Source of the DNA: an uncultured Desulfovibrio sp. | GTDB lineage: Bacteria > Desulfobacterota > Desulfovibrionia > Desulfovibrionales > Desulfovibrionaceae | Length of the DNA: 35,084 bases | Assembly (NCBI RefSeq): GCF_944327235.1 | Contig: NZ_CALVHE010000020.1 | Coordinates: forward strand, 1-35,084 | Direction of reading: 5' to 3' | Shown: one piece after another, positions 1-7,865 of the stretch | Layout: every line of letters begins with the position of its first letter | Numbering within the stretch: the stretch's first letter is position 1 | Program-made: the position numbers and the translations under genes | Notes under the pieces: generated by a model | Told to the model about the DNA's origin: nothing | Seen by the model: the letters and a program-made list of their open reading frames with translations, nothing else | Databases searched by the model: none

Positions 1-54
1 CGGCAAGCGTACTTGTTTTTCATTGTCATAACTTGCTTTTATCCTCTTTATGGA

Positions 55-75
55 CTCTCTGCTAGTCATGACCCT
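55..75 (+). repeat. 21-bp inverted repeat, left copy
   Basis: The 21 bases here, which include CTGCTAGTCATGACCC, recur exactly on the opposite strand at 35010-35030. Similarity stops abruptly on both sides. In both places the repeat contains a possible reading-frame end (TGC TAG). In the copy here the preceding 20 codons are AT-rich and unconvincing as a gene. What the repeat is cannot be told from this window; an element end or a conserved intergenic motif are both possible. Confidence 0.6.
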
Positions 76-152
76 AAGAAATTTTTTCTGAAAAATCTTG
101 AGCTTTATATCATCATATGTAATTTTGGAAAAAATGAAGAGGAGAATGCCCG

Positions 153-656
153 ATGGCTCTTGAAGATAAAGATATTTTTAATGCCGTTTTTGGAAGATTC
201 CATGATCAGCCCATTGAATTTATCATGGCGCAATATGAGATAGCCAAGCGTTTGAATATGGACATCGAGCGCCGCCTGTCGGACAGGCAGACGAGCGAAA
301 CGGGGGCGTTCCTTCCGGAAAAAGAGGCAAAGGCATCCGCGCTGGAAATAGAAAAGCCGCTGGAAGCGCCCATACAAAAGAAGCCGGTCCCCGAGGATCT
401 TATCTGCAAGCCGGAAGAAGCCATAACGGACGACTTTATCAAGTGTTGCCTTTGCGGTAAGGAAAGTTCTTCCCTGACCTCCCGTCACCTGTCACAGCAT
501 GGCATCAGTGTGGAAGAGTACAAAAAACTCTGCGGCTATGCCGAGGGCAGGAAGCTCATGTCCGGGAATTTCGAGCGCAAGATGCTGCACAACGTCCAGC
601 GGGCCCAGCAGGCGCGCATGAAAAATCTGAAGGAAAAAGAAGAGAGCGCTTCCTGA
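153..656 (+). CDS. MucR/Ros-family zinc-finger transcriptional regulator
   Basis: A 167-residue protein with a variable, charged N-terminal half and a C-terminal MucR-type domain. The zinc-finger signature is visible as C98-x2-C101 followed by H112 and H116, then the characteristic EEYKKLCGY stretch at 121-129 that matches the 'EEYR..WG' region of MucR/Ros proteins. Ros/MucR proteins are small DNA-binding regulators that recognise AT-rich DNA. The start at 153 is chosen for the ribosome binding site GAGGAG eight bases upstream. A weak promoter candidate is TTGAGC at 98-103 with TAATTT at 120-125, spacer 16. An 8-bp stem (GAGCGCTT 644-651 with AAGCGCTC 670-677) spans the stop codon. Targets are unknown. 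The family call is fairly secure; the function is inferred. Confidence 0.85.
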   Translation: MALEDKDIFNAVFGRFHDQPIEFIMAQYEIAKRLNMDIERRLSDRQTSETGAFLPEKEAKASALEIEKPLEAPIQKKPVPEDLICKPEEAITDDFIKCCLCGKESSSLTSRHLSQHGISVEEYKKLCGYAEGRKLMSGNFERKMLHNVQRAQQARMKNLKEKEESAS

Positions 657-947
657 GGATTCGCTGCATAAGCGCTCCTTCGGCGGCGCGCCATTTTTTC
701 GTGCGGCAGGGCAGTGGGAGCTGGTCGGATAATGCGACGGCATGGCCGATACCTTCGGCAGAGACGGCGTACGGAAAAAGGCGGTCGCATCGCGGCAGGC
801 TGATGTGCCCCTGTGGGCTGGTTATTTTTCCCACTTGAAACACTGTATTTTTTGACGGTCAGGCCGTTCACCGGATGGCTCCAAGCGATGGGTCCCGTGA
901 TCCCGCCGCTGACTGCTGCGGGTAGAGCGCCTGAATGAAGATGCATA

Positions 948-981
948 AAGCTGCTTCGCCACACGGCGAAGCAGCTTTTTT
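948..981 (+). terminator. Strong intrinsic terminator
   Basis: A perfect 13-bp stem (AAGCTGCTTCGCC at 948-960, its complement at 965-977) with a 4-base ACAC loop runs into six T residues. It is oriented for rightward transcription, yet the nearest rightward gene ends about 290 bases earlier, so something is transcribed across the gap. Confidence 0.9.
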
Positions 982-1047
982 GATGAATAGGGCCGATCAG
1001 CTCTGCACATCACGCGTGCTTTGGAGGGAGCGGCTGGCTTTCGTGTC

Positions 1048-1073
1048 CATCCCTTGCCTGTGGGATGTTTTTT
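1048..1073 (+). terminator. Second rightward intrinsic terminator
   Basis: CATCCC at 1048-1053 pairs with GGGATG at 1062-1067 and is followed by six T. It sits between the first terminator and the 3' end of the convergent rtcB and may protect rtcB from antisense read-through. Confidence 0.6.
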
Positions 1074-1092
1074 CTTGCCAGTTCTCCCGCCT

Positions 1093-2526
1093 CTACGGCC
1101 TGCGCGGTTCGTCCGGAGCCATCTTGACAAGACGGGGGTGGAACTCGGCCAGAATATCCACAAGATCACGCTGCGCCGCCATGATCGCGTGGATATCCTT
1201 GTAAGCCTGAGGGGATTCGTCCAGTGAGCCGGACAGCAGCTCTACGCCGTTGTCCCGCAAGACAGCCTCCATGTCCTCAAGTCGGAGCTGCCGAAAGGCG
1301 GCTGCCCGACTCATGGCCCGACCGGCACCATGCGAACAGGAACAGATCGACGCTTCGCTGCCCTTGCCGCGCACCACAAACCCCGGTGTTGACATGGAGC
1401 CGGGCACAACACCGAGCTGTCCCGCATGTGCGGGCGTCGCCCCTTTGCGATGCACGATCACGCGCTCGCCGTCATGCGTCTCCTCCCATGCAAAGTTATG
1501 ATGGTTTTCCACATGGGTCAGCGCCTGCGCGCCAATGGCGGCCATAACGTGCCTGTGTATCAGCTCGTGATTGGCCGAGGCATAGCGTCCCATAAGCTGC
1601 ATGGCGGCCCAATATTCCTGTCCGTCGGCACTGTCCATGTCCAGCCAGGCCAGACGTCGTAACTCTTCGGGCAGGGTCGGTCGCAGCGACATGGCCCGCT
1701 CGCTGTAGTGCTTGGCGACGCTTTCTCCCGTCCCCCGGCTGCCGGAATGGCTGAGCAGGGCAAGATAGACGCCGGGAGCAAGATCGACCTCACCGATCCG
1801 AGCCGGAGCGTCCACATGCAGCTCTCCGAACTCAACGAAATGATTTCCGCATCCGCTGCTGCCCAACTGCTTCCAGGCCTTGTCCTTGCCGACGCGCGTT
1901 ACCGGACTGACATTCCAGTCCTCATCCATGACAGCATGACTGCGGCGCTCTTCGCGTGCAAATTCAGCCCCGATGCCGAAGCGGGTCTCTCGTTCCAGAG
2001 CTGCCGCAAGACTATCCCGAGATTCCGACAGGCGCGACGCTGGCATATCCAGCACCGAAAGCCGCATACGGCAGGCGATATCCACGCCCACGGCATAGGG
2101 GATGACGCTATCCCTGACGGCCAGGACGCCGCCTATGGGCAGGCCGTAGCCGAGATGGGCATCCGGCAGAAGCGCGCCGCTGACCGCTGCGGGCAGGGTA
2201 CAGGCGATTTCCATCTGCCGGACAGCCTCCGCCTCCGCTTCTCCGGCAGACCATTGTCGCCATGGCGCGGGCGTCGCGCGTGGCGTGAATCGTGTACCGG
2301 CGGGAAAAAGCTCCATATACAGACGGGCCAGCGGTCCGAGGATGTCATGCTCGCACATGGTTTCCGGTGCGGCAGCCAGTGTGCGGACGGCCTCGCGCAT
2401 GGCCTCGTGTTCCGCCTCTCCGGCATGGCTGCGCCCCAGCGTACTGTTGATCAGTCGCATGGCCGGAGCCATCAGGCGGGGATCATTGGGTAAACCAAGC
2501 TCATTCAATTCCTTGGACGTGATCAT
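1093..2526 (-). CDS. rtcB: RtcB-family RNA ligase
   Basis: A 477-residue RtcB-type 3'-phosphate/5'-hydroxyl RNA ligase, which joins cleaved RNA through a guanylylated histidine and needs Mn2+ and GTP. Visible motifs in order are PDAHLGYGLPIGGVLA from residue 121, GVDIACRM at 147-154 (usual GVDIGCGM, metal cysteine kept), QLGSSGCGNHF at 220-230, HSGSRG at 260-265, ENHHNFA near 340, HRKGA at 359-363, PGSM near 375, and CSCSHGAGR with the presumed nucleophile H399. The protein is about 70 residues longer than the E. coli enzyme, mainly at the N terminus. The ATG at 2526 is preferred over an upstream TTG because GAGGAGG lies nine bases before it. No archease or RtcR gene is adjacent, so this is a stand-alone copy. 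Family membership is secure; the substrate is unknown. Confidence 0.92.
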   Translation of the reverse strand: MITSKELNELGLPNDPRLMAPAMRLINSTLGRSHAGEAEHEAMREAVRTLAAAPETMCEHDILGPLARLYMELFPAGTRFTPRATPAPWRQWSAGEAEAEAVRQMEIACTLPAAVSGALLPDAHLGYGLPIGGVLAVRDSVIPYAVGVDIACRMRLSVLDMPASRLSESRDSLAAALERETRFGIGAEFAREERRSHAVMDEDWNVSPVTRVGKDKAWKQLGSSGCGNHFVEFGELHVDAPARIGEVDLAPGVYLALLSHSGSRGTGESVAKHYSERAMSLRPTLPEELRRLAWLDMDSADGQEYWAAMQLMGRYASANHELIHRHVMAAIGAQALTHVENHHNFAWEETHDGERVIVHRKGATPAHAGQLGVVPGSMSTPGFVVRGKGSEASICSCSHGAGRAMSRAAAFRQLRLEDMEAVLRDNGVELLSGSLDESPQAYKDIHAIMAAQRDLVDILAEFHPRLVKMAPDEPRRP

Positions 2527-2710
2527 GCGGCTTCCTCCTCGCAATGAGGACCCGTTACGCCCACCGCTGCCGATCCGACAGCGGGTCTTGCAGACAGGGG
2601 GTGGCGTTTCCCCACGTCAGCCGGGTCATTTCATATATCATAGACGTGTTTTTCAGCATGACGCTTTGAGAAAAACAAGGCAAGCCCCTCTGCCGACTTT
2701 CCATCCACAG

Positions 2711-3688
2711 TCAGCCGTCCTTATGGGAGTCCTCCCTCTCCTTCCGGGAGTGATCGTCCTCCGGCGTGCGGGCGGGATAGAAGGAAAACTGCCAGTTGTC
2801 CGTATGTCCCAGCAGCCATACCGCATCCTTGTTGCCGTCCGCCAGATCGACGCGGACGCGCAACAGGCGGACATCCCGGTGATGCTTCCATCTGCGATTG
2901 CCGCCGAAAAGAAAGTTGCCCAGACTCCAGGCAACCAGCGTCCTGCGCGGACTATCCCACAGGATCTCCACGCCGCCGTACAGGTGGCTGTGCGCAAACA
3001 ACAGCACGTCGGCTCCGGCAGCGGCAAAGATATTCGCCCACTGCCGTTGACGGAGCGTCGGCTCAAGCTGCCCCTCCTCGCCGTCATGCGAGTAAACGAT
3101 AATGAGACTTTCGGGGACGGCCTGTCGTAGAGCGTGTATCCATTTGCGCAACAGCGGATAGGTCAGGGTCACGACTTGCGGGCCGCTCCCGATCTGGGAC
3201 ATGGGAGAACCGGTGAGCAGATAGACAGGGGCTTGATGGCCGGGCGTCGTCAGCAGCAGTGGGGCATAGTGGCCACGCAGATGCAGGCCGTTCTGGGCAA
3301 TGCCGTTTTGCTCCAGCATATGCAAAAGGTTCGCGGCCCCTTCTTCGTACCCGTCGAAGACATGGTTATTGGCGGTACAGGCTGCGCCGTTGGCAAAGCG
3401 CATCTGCGGAAAAAACATGTCGTCGGCATGAAAGATGTAGAGGTTTTCCTTGGAAAAGGAAGCCGGACCGGCAGTTTCGCAGTTCCAAAGGAAAACGTCA
3501 GCCTGTTCGATGCGGCGGCGGGTCTCCGGGGCGAAGAGCAGGGAAGGCATGGGCGTATCCCGCATCCCTCCGCCAAGCGTCACATCGCCGGCTGCCAGGA
3601 TCTCCAGATAGCGGGCGTGCGCGGGACAGCAGCACAGGAAAAGGAAGATGAGCAGAAGGAGACAAGGGGGGCGGCAGATGTTGGGCAT
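2711..3688 (-). CDS. Secreted CapA/PgsA-like metallophosphatase-family protein
   Basis: A 325-residue protein with a typical Sec signal peptide (hydrophobic LLLLIFLFLCCC core, cleavage probably after PAHA near residue 25). The mature part shows the CapA fold motifs: GDVTLGGG, NCETA (usual NLE), TANNHVFD (usual NNH.D.G), SHDGEEG, FAHSHLYGGVEI (usual GHHPH...E) and SLGNFLFGG. CapA-like proteins belong to the calcineurin-type phosphoesterases and are linked to poly-gamma-glutamate or other cell-surface polymers. No capB or capC neighbours are present, so the substrate is unknown. The ATG at 3688 puts the signal peptide at the N terminus; the frame stays open to a TTG at 3703, but neither start has a good ribosome binding site. 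Repeat copy A lies just upstream. Confidence 0.85.
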   Translation of the reverse strand: MPNICRPPCLLLLIFLFLCCCPAHARYLEILAAGDVTLGGGMRDTPMPSLLFAPETRRRIEQADVFLWNCETAGPASFSKENLYIFHADDMFFPQMRFANGAACTANNHVFDGYEEGAANLLHMLEQNGIAQNGLHLRGHYAPLLLTTPGHQAPVYLLTGSPMSQIGSGPQVVTLTYPLLRKWIHALRQAVPESLIIVYSHDGEEGQLEPTLRQRQWANIFAAAGADVLLFAHSHLYGGVEILWDSPRRTLVAWSLGNFLFGGNRRWKHHRDVRLLRVRVDLADGNKDAVWLLGHTDNWQFSFYPARTPEDDHSRKEREDSHKDG

Positions 3689-3740
3689 GGCGACCGGACA
3701 CAAGGGGTGAGAGGGCGCGGAACTGTCGGCACGGGCCTTT

Positions 3741-3883
3741 GGAACGGTTTAGCCTTGAAAAGGTAAAAACGTGACGGCGGCACTGCGCCGCCCGGCCCAA
3801 ACCAGGCGGTATGACCGCGTTTTTCCGCAAAACGACAGGCCGTATGGTTTGGAACGCAAAGCGTTCCAAACAGAAAATGCTCC
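3741..3883 (+). repeat. Multi-hairpin palindromic element, copy A
   Basis: About 143 bp, the first of three related copies (see also 17693-17834 and 23921-24065). In order it holds a GGCGG...CCGCC hairpin at 3776-3793, a GCGGT-atg-ACCGC hairpin followed by GTTTTT near 3806-3825, the shared block GACAGGCCGTATGGTTT, and a perfect TTTGGAACG / CGTTCCAAA stem (3848-3870). The ends resemble an imperfect terminal inverted repeat, GGAGCATTTT-like on the right. It separates the operon end at 4032 from the CapA-like gene. Confidence 0.85.
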
Positions 3884-3914
3884 AGGGGGCATAAGGTTGT
3901 TTTTGCTGTTGCAT

Positions 3915-3942
3915 ACTTGCCCGGCCAAGGCAAGTTTCTTTT
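3915..3942 (+). terminator. Rightward intrinsic terminator beside repeat A
   Basis: ACTTGCC at 3915-3921 pairs with GGCAAGT at 3929-3935 and is followed by TTCTTTTTG. There is no rightward gene upstream, so it would only act on transcripts crossing repeat A. Confidence 0.55.
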
Positions 3943-3948
3943 TGTATG

Positions 3949-3980
3949 AAAAAGGCTTTTCCGCATGAGCGGAAAAGCCT
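3949..3980 (-). terminator. Terminator of the oxidoreductase operon
   Basis: On the minus strand a 12-bp perfect stem AGGCTTTTCCGC with a four-base loop is followed by a run of T. It lies about 50 bases past the racemase stop and closes the leftward operon that begins at ridA. Confidence 0.88.
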
Positions 3981-4031
3981 CTGGAGGACGGGGGCGAAAG
4001 GGGGTATCCGCCGCCCGAACGTGTGGTGCGT

Positions 4032-4748
4032 TTACAGGTAGTCGTGACGAACGACGGCCGAAGCTGTATACGCCGCGAGCGTATTGATGTCGTAGACCGG
4101 TATCTGGATGGCCCGCTGCACCGGCGCGGCAAAGGCGGACAGATCCGTGCATTCCAGAAGGAGAGCATCCAGTTTTTCGGCGGCGGCAAAGGCGGTGGCC
4201 GTGTCCACGACTTCCTTTTGCAGGCGATCCATATCAAAGCATGTACGCTTGCTCTGTAAAATGGTTTCGGCAAATTCAGGATTATGCTCCATTCCCTGGA
4301 TGCAGACGCTCCGCATGTCGGTCATGCAGTTGGCGAAATGATCCTGTGTCAGGGAGGCCGCGCTGGCGGTCAGTACGCCGATGCGTGCACTTTCGCCGTG
4401 CATGATCCGCAGGAGGGGGAGCTGTACAAGGCTGGAAAGCAGGACAGGCACCCGCACCTCGGCCGCAATGCGCTGTTGAAAGCGGGCCATGAAACCGCAG
4501 GAACCCGCAATGGCCATCACTCCCTGCCGTTCCAGCTCCCGCGCGCCTTCCAGAAAGGGCTCCACCAGTTCCGGCGTGGGATTGAAGAGCATCCGGGGCA
4601 CATCCACGCCGCGGATAAGATACTGCACCGTGGGGAAAGGGTAGGTCAGCGGATTGCGCAAATGGCCGCGCGGCTTGGGGAATTGCGAATCCAGACAAAG
4701 GATGCCGATCGGGGTATCGTAGTAGAGTTTTCCGCCCTGAAGGATCAT
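4032..4748 (-). CDS. Aspartate/glutamate racemase-family protein
   Basis: A 238-residue protein of the Asp/Glu/hydantoin racemase fold, cofactor-independent enzymes that use two cysteines to remove and return an alpha proton. The two expected cysteines are visible in GSCGFM in the first half and LLECTDL in the second half. The ATG at 4748 is chosen because a GAGA-type ribosome binding site precedes it and the protein then begins with MILQGG and the domain itself; an upstream ATG at 4805 adds only low-complexity residues. It is the last gene of the operon, 86 bases after the small membrane peptide. In this setting it may convert an L-amino acid into the enantiomer oxidised by the neighbouring FAD enzymes. 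That substrate link is an inference. Confidence 0.85.
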   Translation of the reverse strand: MILQGGKLYYDTPIGILCLDSQFPKPRGHLRNPLTYPFPTVQYLIRGVDVPRMLFNPTPELVEPFLEGARELERQGVMAIAGSCGFMARFQQRIAAEVRVPVLLSSLVQLPLLRIMHGESARIGVLTASAASLTQDHFANCMTDMRSVCIQGMEHNPEFAETILQSKRTCFDMDRLQKEVVDTATAFAAAEKLDALLLECTDLSAFAAPVQRAIQIPVYDINTLAAYTASAVVRHDYL

Positions 4749-4834
4749 GCCGTGTTTCTCCTGTCGCAAGTGTGGTGACGATGGGTGTGAACGGGAGTGC
4801 CGCAAGCTGGGTCAGCGGCACTCCCTTGCCTCTT

Positions 4835-4954
4835 CTACCGGGTCTTGTGCTTCAGTTCGCGTGTCCACTGAAGGATGCCGAAAAAGACCCAGACGCCGCA
4901 GGCGATATTGAGCACAAAGGACAGCAGGATGAATATCTTGAAGAATTCATGCAT
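4835..4954 (-). CDS. Small single-pass membrane peptide after the symporter
   Basis: A 39-residue open frame beginning MHEFFKIFILLSFVLNIACG, with one hydrophobic helix (about residues 5-27) and a positively charged C terminus (RELKHKTR). Its ribosome binding site GGAGG overlaps the end of the symporter gene (TAG directly followed by GAGG), with eight bases to the ATG, and the two genes are 12 bases apart. Such spacing and signals are typical of a real gene. Several sodium:solute symporters have small membrane partners encoded next door, and this could be such a subunit. No homologue is recognised; the function is inferred from position only. Confidence 0.7.
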   Translation of the reverse strand: MHEFFKIFILLSFVLNIACGVWVFFGILQWTRELKHKTR

Positions 4955-4966
4955 GGCGGATTCCTC

Positions 4967-6400
4967 CTACAGGACTTCGGGCGCGTAGGCGCCGGTGGTC
5001 GGGACGGATCGCTTGGTCATCTGGTGGACAAGGAAAAGCGTCAGGCAGTTCAGGCTGATGCCGACGAGGTTGGCCGGGATGCCGAAGGGTTCACCGAGGA
5101 TCTTGTCGCTCCAGATGAGGAAGGCCAGACCGCCAATGACCATGGCCGGGGCTCCGGCGCGAGGCGATACCTTGCCCCAGAAGATGCCCAGCAGCAGCGG
5201 AGGCAGCACGCTGGAAGGCCAGAACTTGAAGATGTAGAGCATGAGACCGAAGACATCCTGAAAGAGGATGGCCACGACGATGGCGCCGCCGCCTACCAGC
5301 AGAGTGGACAGCCGGGACTGGCGCAGCATGTCCTGCTGCGAGGCCTTAGGATTGATGAACTTGTTGTAGATGTCCCGCGTATAGGCCACGCTGGCCGTGT
5401 TGATGAAGGCCGCCGCGCTGGACATGACCGCCGCCAGCAGGGCCGCCAGCACAAGACCGGTCACGCCGATGGGCAACACGTCGCGGATGAGGTTGGTAAA
5501 GGCGAGGTCAGGCTTGACGTCGGGCTGCAGGGCCATGGAAGCCAGGCCGATGCCTGCCGTGGTCGCCAGGAAGAAGAGCCAGTGCACCGAGAAGATGAGC
5601 ACGCCGACCTTGCTGTCCTTGGCGGACTTGGTGGAGGCATAGCGCTGGATGAAGTAGGGGGCGCAGAATTCCCCGAACAGGAAACCGAAGAACAGCCCGG
5701 CGAACTTGATGACGCCCCAGTCGGCAAAGGGCTTGAGGTTGTTGACATACTGCGGCATGGACTGGAGTTGCGCGATCATGGCGTCATAGCCGCCGGCGCG
5801 CTCGATGCCCAGATAGCCGCAAAGGCTCACGCCCACGATGATGATGACGTACTGGATGGCGTCGGTCATGGTGACGCCCAGCATACCGCCGGCCCAGGTA
5901 TAAGCCAGCGTGATGGCCGAGGAGATGAGCGCCGCCGGGATGAGATCGATGCCGGTGGCCGTCTGCAGGATGGCCCCCATGGCCAGGATCTGCACGCCGA
6001 ACAGACCGAGACAGAAGAGGAAACAGACCACGCTGGAGACGAGCCGTCCGGCCCGGCCGTAATAGAGGCCGCAGAGGTCCCCGACCGTGTAGACGTTGGG
6101 GATGGCGTGGACGCGTCCGGCGATGTAGAGGCCGGAAATGATCTGGTTGATGACCACGCCCATGAGACCGGCAAAGACCACGATGCCGGTGGTGTGCATG
6201 AAGGCCACGCGGCCGATGGTGGCGCCGCCGCCGCAGAGGGTGGCGGCAATGGCCGCAAAGAAGATGGCGAGCGGCAGACCGCGACCGGCCACGGCATAGT
6301 CGTCAAAGCTGGAAACCTTCTGCATGGCCCACCAGCCGACGTAGATGACCACGAAGAAGTAAAGGATGATGATGGAATAGTCTATCCAGTGAATAGGCAT
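4967..6400 (-). CDS. Sodium:solute symporter (SSS family)
   Basis: A 477-residue polytopic inner-membrane protein with about 13 predicted helices, beginning MPIHWIDYSIIILYFFVVIY. The SSS family couples Na+ entry to uptake of amino acids, sugars or carboxylates. Family marks include the first helix pair, AVAGRGLPL, the GGGATIGRV region, TWAGGMLGVTMTDAIQ (matches the conserved GG..AV..TD..Q segment), and ALLAAVMSSAAAFINTASVAYTRDIY (the A..AA.MSS...... region near helix 8-9). The ATG at 6400 has GGAGG six bases upstream; a longer frame to 6538 is rejected. It sits between the large FAD subunit and the 39-residue membrane peptide and most likely imports the substrate of the oxidoreductase. Substrate identity cannot be read from the sequence. 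Confidence 0.93.
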   Translation of the reverse strand: MPIHWIDYSIIILYFFVVIYVGWWAMQKVSSFDDYAVAGRGLPLAIFFAAIAATLCGGGATIGRVAFMHTTGIVVFAGLMGVVINQIISGLYIAGRVHAIPNVYTVGDLCGLYYGRAGRLVSSVVCFLFCLGLFGVQILAMGAILQTATGIDLIPAALISSAITLAYTWAGGMLGVTMTDAIQYVIIIVGVSLCGYLGIERAGGYDAMIAQLQSMPQYVNNLKPFADWGVIKFAGLFFGFLFGEFCAPYFIQRYASTKSAKDSKVGVLIFSVHWLFFLATTAGIGLASMALQPDVKPDLAFTNLIRDVLPIGVTGLVLAALLAAVMSSAAAFINTASVAYTRDIYNKFINPKASQQDMLRQSRLSTLLVGGGAIVVAILFQDVFGLMLYIFKFWPSSVLPPLLLGIFWGKVSPRAGAPAMVIGGLAFLIWSDKILGEPFGIPANLVGISLNCLTLFLVHQMTKRSVPTTGAYAPEVL

Positions 6401-6452
6401 GGCAACCTCCTGAAAAGCTGTCGCATCCGGGGAAACCTTTCTCCGAGCGTGT

Positions 6453-7865
6453 TTACGATGTCTGCGTTTCCTCGTAACCGAGGCCGTTGAGCGTGCAATA
6501 TTCGTTGAGCGTGACGGGGCGGAACGGCATACGCACATGCAGCATGTCCACCTGACGGGGAGACAGCCCGGAAGTCCGGGCGGCCAGTTCCGCCAGAGCC
6601 GGTCCGCACATGCGTCCCTGACACGGCCCCATACCGCAACGGGTGAAGCGCTTTATTTCATTGACGTTGGTAAAGCCTTCCCGTACGGCGGCGCGGATGT
6701 CGCCCGCACTGACGTTTTCGCAGCGGCAGATGATGGTCTCATCCGGTACGGCAAAGATGTCGGGGTGGGGAGCAAAGATGTGACGCAAAAAGCCGCGGGC
6801 CCATTCCATACGGCGCAGCTCCCGCAGGGCGGCAGCACCTCGGTGGGCGGCCTCCGTCTCGCTGATGACGCGGAGGCGGCGAGCCGCATCTATGCCTGCC
6901 AGCGTGCCCTTGTGCAGGCTGGCGTCGCCGCCGTGCACAAAGGCGCTGTCTCCGGCCACGGAAATGTATTCACAGCTTGTGCGGCCGTGGATATCCGTCG
7001 TGGGATGCCAGCAGCGCTGCACGTCGTCCCAGGTCATGGCAAGACCCAGCGCATTGGGGATATGCGTCCGGGGGATGATGCCCTCGTGGCGCAGCAGCAT
7101 ACCTGCGGGCAGGCGGTATTCGCCCTTGTTGGTCGTGTAGCGCACCAGCTCCACATGGCCGTCGCCTTCGGCCCGCAGATTGCGTACATGGCGGATGATG
7201 GGGATGCCTGAGGACAGGACGCGGCGCGCCATGCGCAGACCCTTGGCGAGATAGGGCCGATCTCCCAGAGCGGCGGGCATATGGGGCAGGGCGGCCAGAC
7301 GGCGTGCGGTGTCGCCCGTATCCAGCCAGGCTGCCACGGGAGCGCCGGCGTCCAGCAGGTGGCAGGCCAGCAGCAGAAGCAGCGGGCCGTTGCCGCAGAG
7401 TATGACGGGGTGTTGCTTGTCGAGCGGCGGAAGGCAGGCCGAGCGCAGCAGGATGTCCATGCCGCCCGCGCCCATGACGCCGGGCAGCGTCCAGCCGGGG
7501 AAGGGGACAGGTCGCTCCATGCCGCCAGGCGCAAGGATGATGTGCGAGGCGGTTATCCGCTCCGACACGCCGTTGCGGGAATAACTGACGGCCTTGTCGT
7601 CGATGGACCAGACCGTCGCCCGCGGGCGGTAGTCCGTGCCGCTGGCTCTGAAACGAGCCACGAGCTCGAGGCCGGTACGCCTGTCCTTTTCATCGAGCAG
7701 GCGCTGACCGAGCGGGGATTCCACATTGCGGAAAAGCTGGCCGCCGGGGGCAGCCTGCTCGTCCAGCAGGGCCACTTCCAGCCCGCAGTCTCTGGCCGCG
7801 CAGGCGGCAGCCAGTCCGGCGGGACCGGCCCCGATGATGATGCAGTCGAAATTGGTGACGTTCAT
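6453..7865 (-). CDS. FAD/NAD(P)-binding oxidoreductase with BFD-like [2Fe-2S] domain
   Basis: A 470-residue protein resembling the large subunit of octopine oxidase, HcnB and D-hydroxyproline dehydrogenase. An N-terminal FAD motif IIGAGPAGLAAA is followed by a disulfide-reductase-like core (GGMERPVPFPG, second nucleotide-binding segment ILCGNGPLLLLLA) and a C-terminal BFD-like iron-sulfur motif, CRCENV ... CGMGPCQGRMC. Its start codon overlaps the stop of the small [2Fe-2S] gene by ATGA, so the two are translationally coupled. With the small [2Fe-2S] and DAO proteins it should form a three-subunit dehydrogenase that passes electrons to a membrane or soluble acceptor. The exact substrate (amino acid, imino acid or opine) is not determined. 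Confidence 0.9.
   Translation of the reverse strand: MNVTNFDCIIIGAGPAGLAAACAARDCGLEVALLDEQAAPGGQLFRNVESPLGQRLLDEKDRRTGLELVARFRASGTDYRPRATVWSIDDKAVSYSRNGVSERITASHIILAPGGMERPVPFPGWTLPGVMGAGGMDILLRSACLPPLDKQHPVILCGNGPLLLLLACHLLDAGAPVAAWLDTGDTARRLAALPHMPAALGDRPYLAKGLRMARRVLSSGIPIIRHVRNLRAEGDGHVELVRYTTNKGEYRLPAGMLLRHEGIIPRTHIPNALGLAMTWDDVQRCWHPTTDIHGRTSCEYISVAGDSAFVHGGDASLHKGTLAGIDAARRLRVISETEAAHRGAAALRELRRMEWARGFLRHIFAPHPDIFAVPDETIICRCENVSAGDIRAAVREGFTNVNEIKRFTRCGMGPCQGRMCGPALAELAARTSGLSPRQVDMLHVRMPFRPVTLNEYCTLNGLGYEETQTS

Larger units (their letters stand above)
657..1092 (+). other. Gene-free region; possible untranslated or small RNA
   Basis: No convincing protein gene is visible between the MucR-like gene and the convergent rtcB. 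The stretch from about 780 to 981 is rich in short complementary segments and ends in a very strong rightward terminator (948-981), followed by a second one (1048-1073). This could be a long 3' untranslated region of the MucR-like gene or an independent small RNA. I could not match it to a riboswitch or a housekeeping RNA family by eye. Confidence 0.3.

Noticed and set aside
13..243. A 76-codon frame at the left edge overlapping the MucR-like start
   Set aside because: AT-rich, no ribosome binding site, and it overlaps a better-supported gene in another frame.
780..981. A cobalamin-type riboswitch
   Set aside because: A TCCCGCCGCTGA segment recalls the conserved core, but the other conserved blocks are not recognisable and no rightward gene follows.
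4772..6490. A 572-codon open frame on the plus strand opposite the symporter
   Set aside because: It is the complement of a clear membrane-protein gene in a GC-rich genome. Its product is a charged low-complexity sequence without domains, and it lacks a ribosome binding site.
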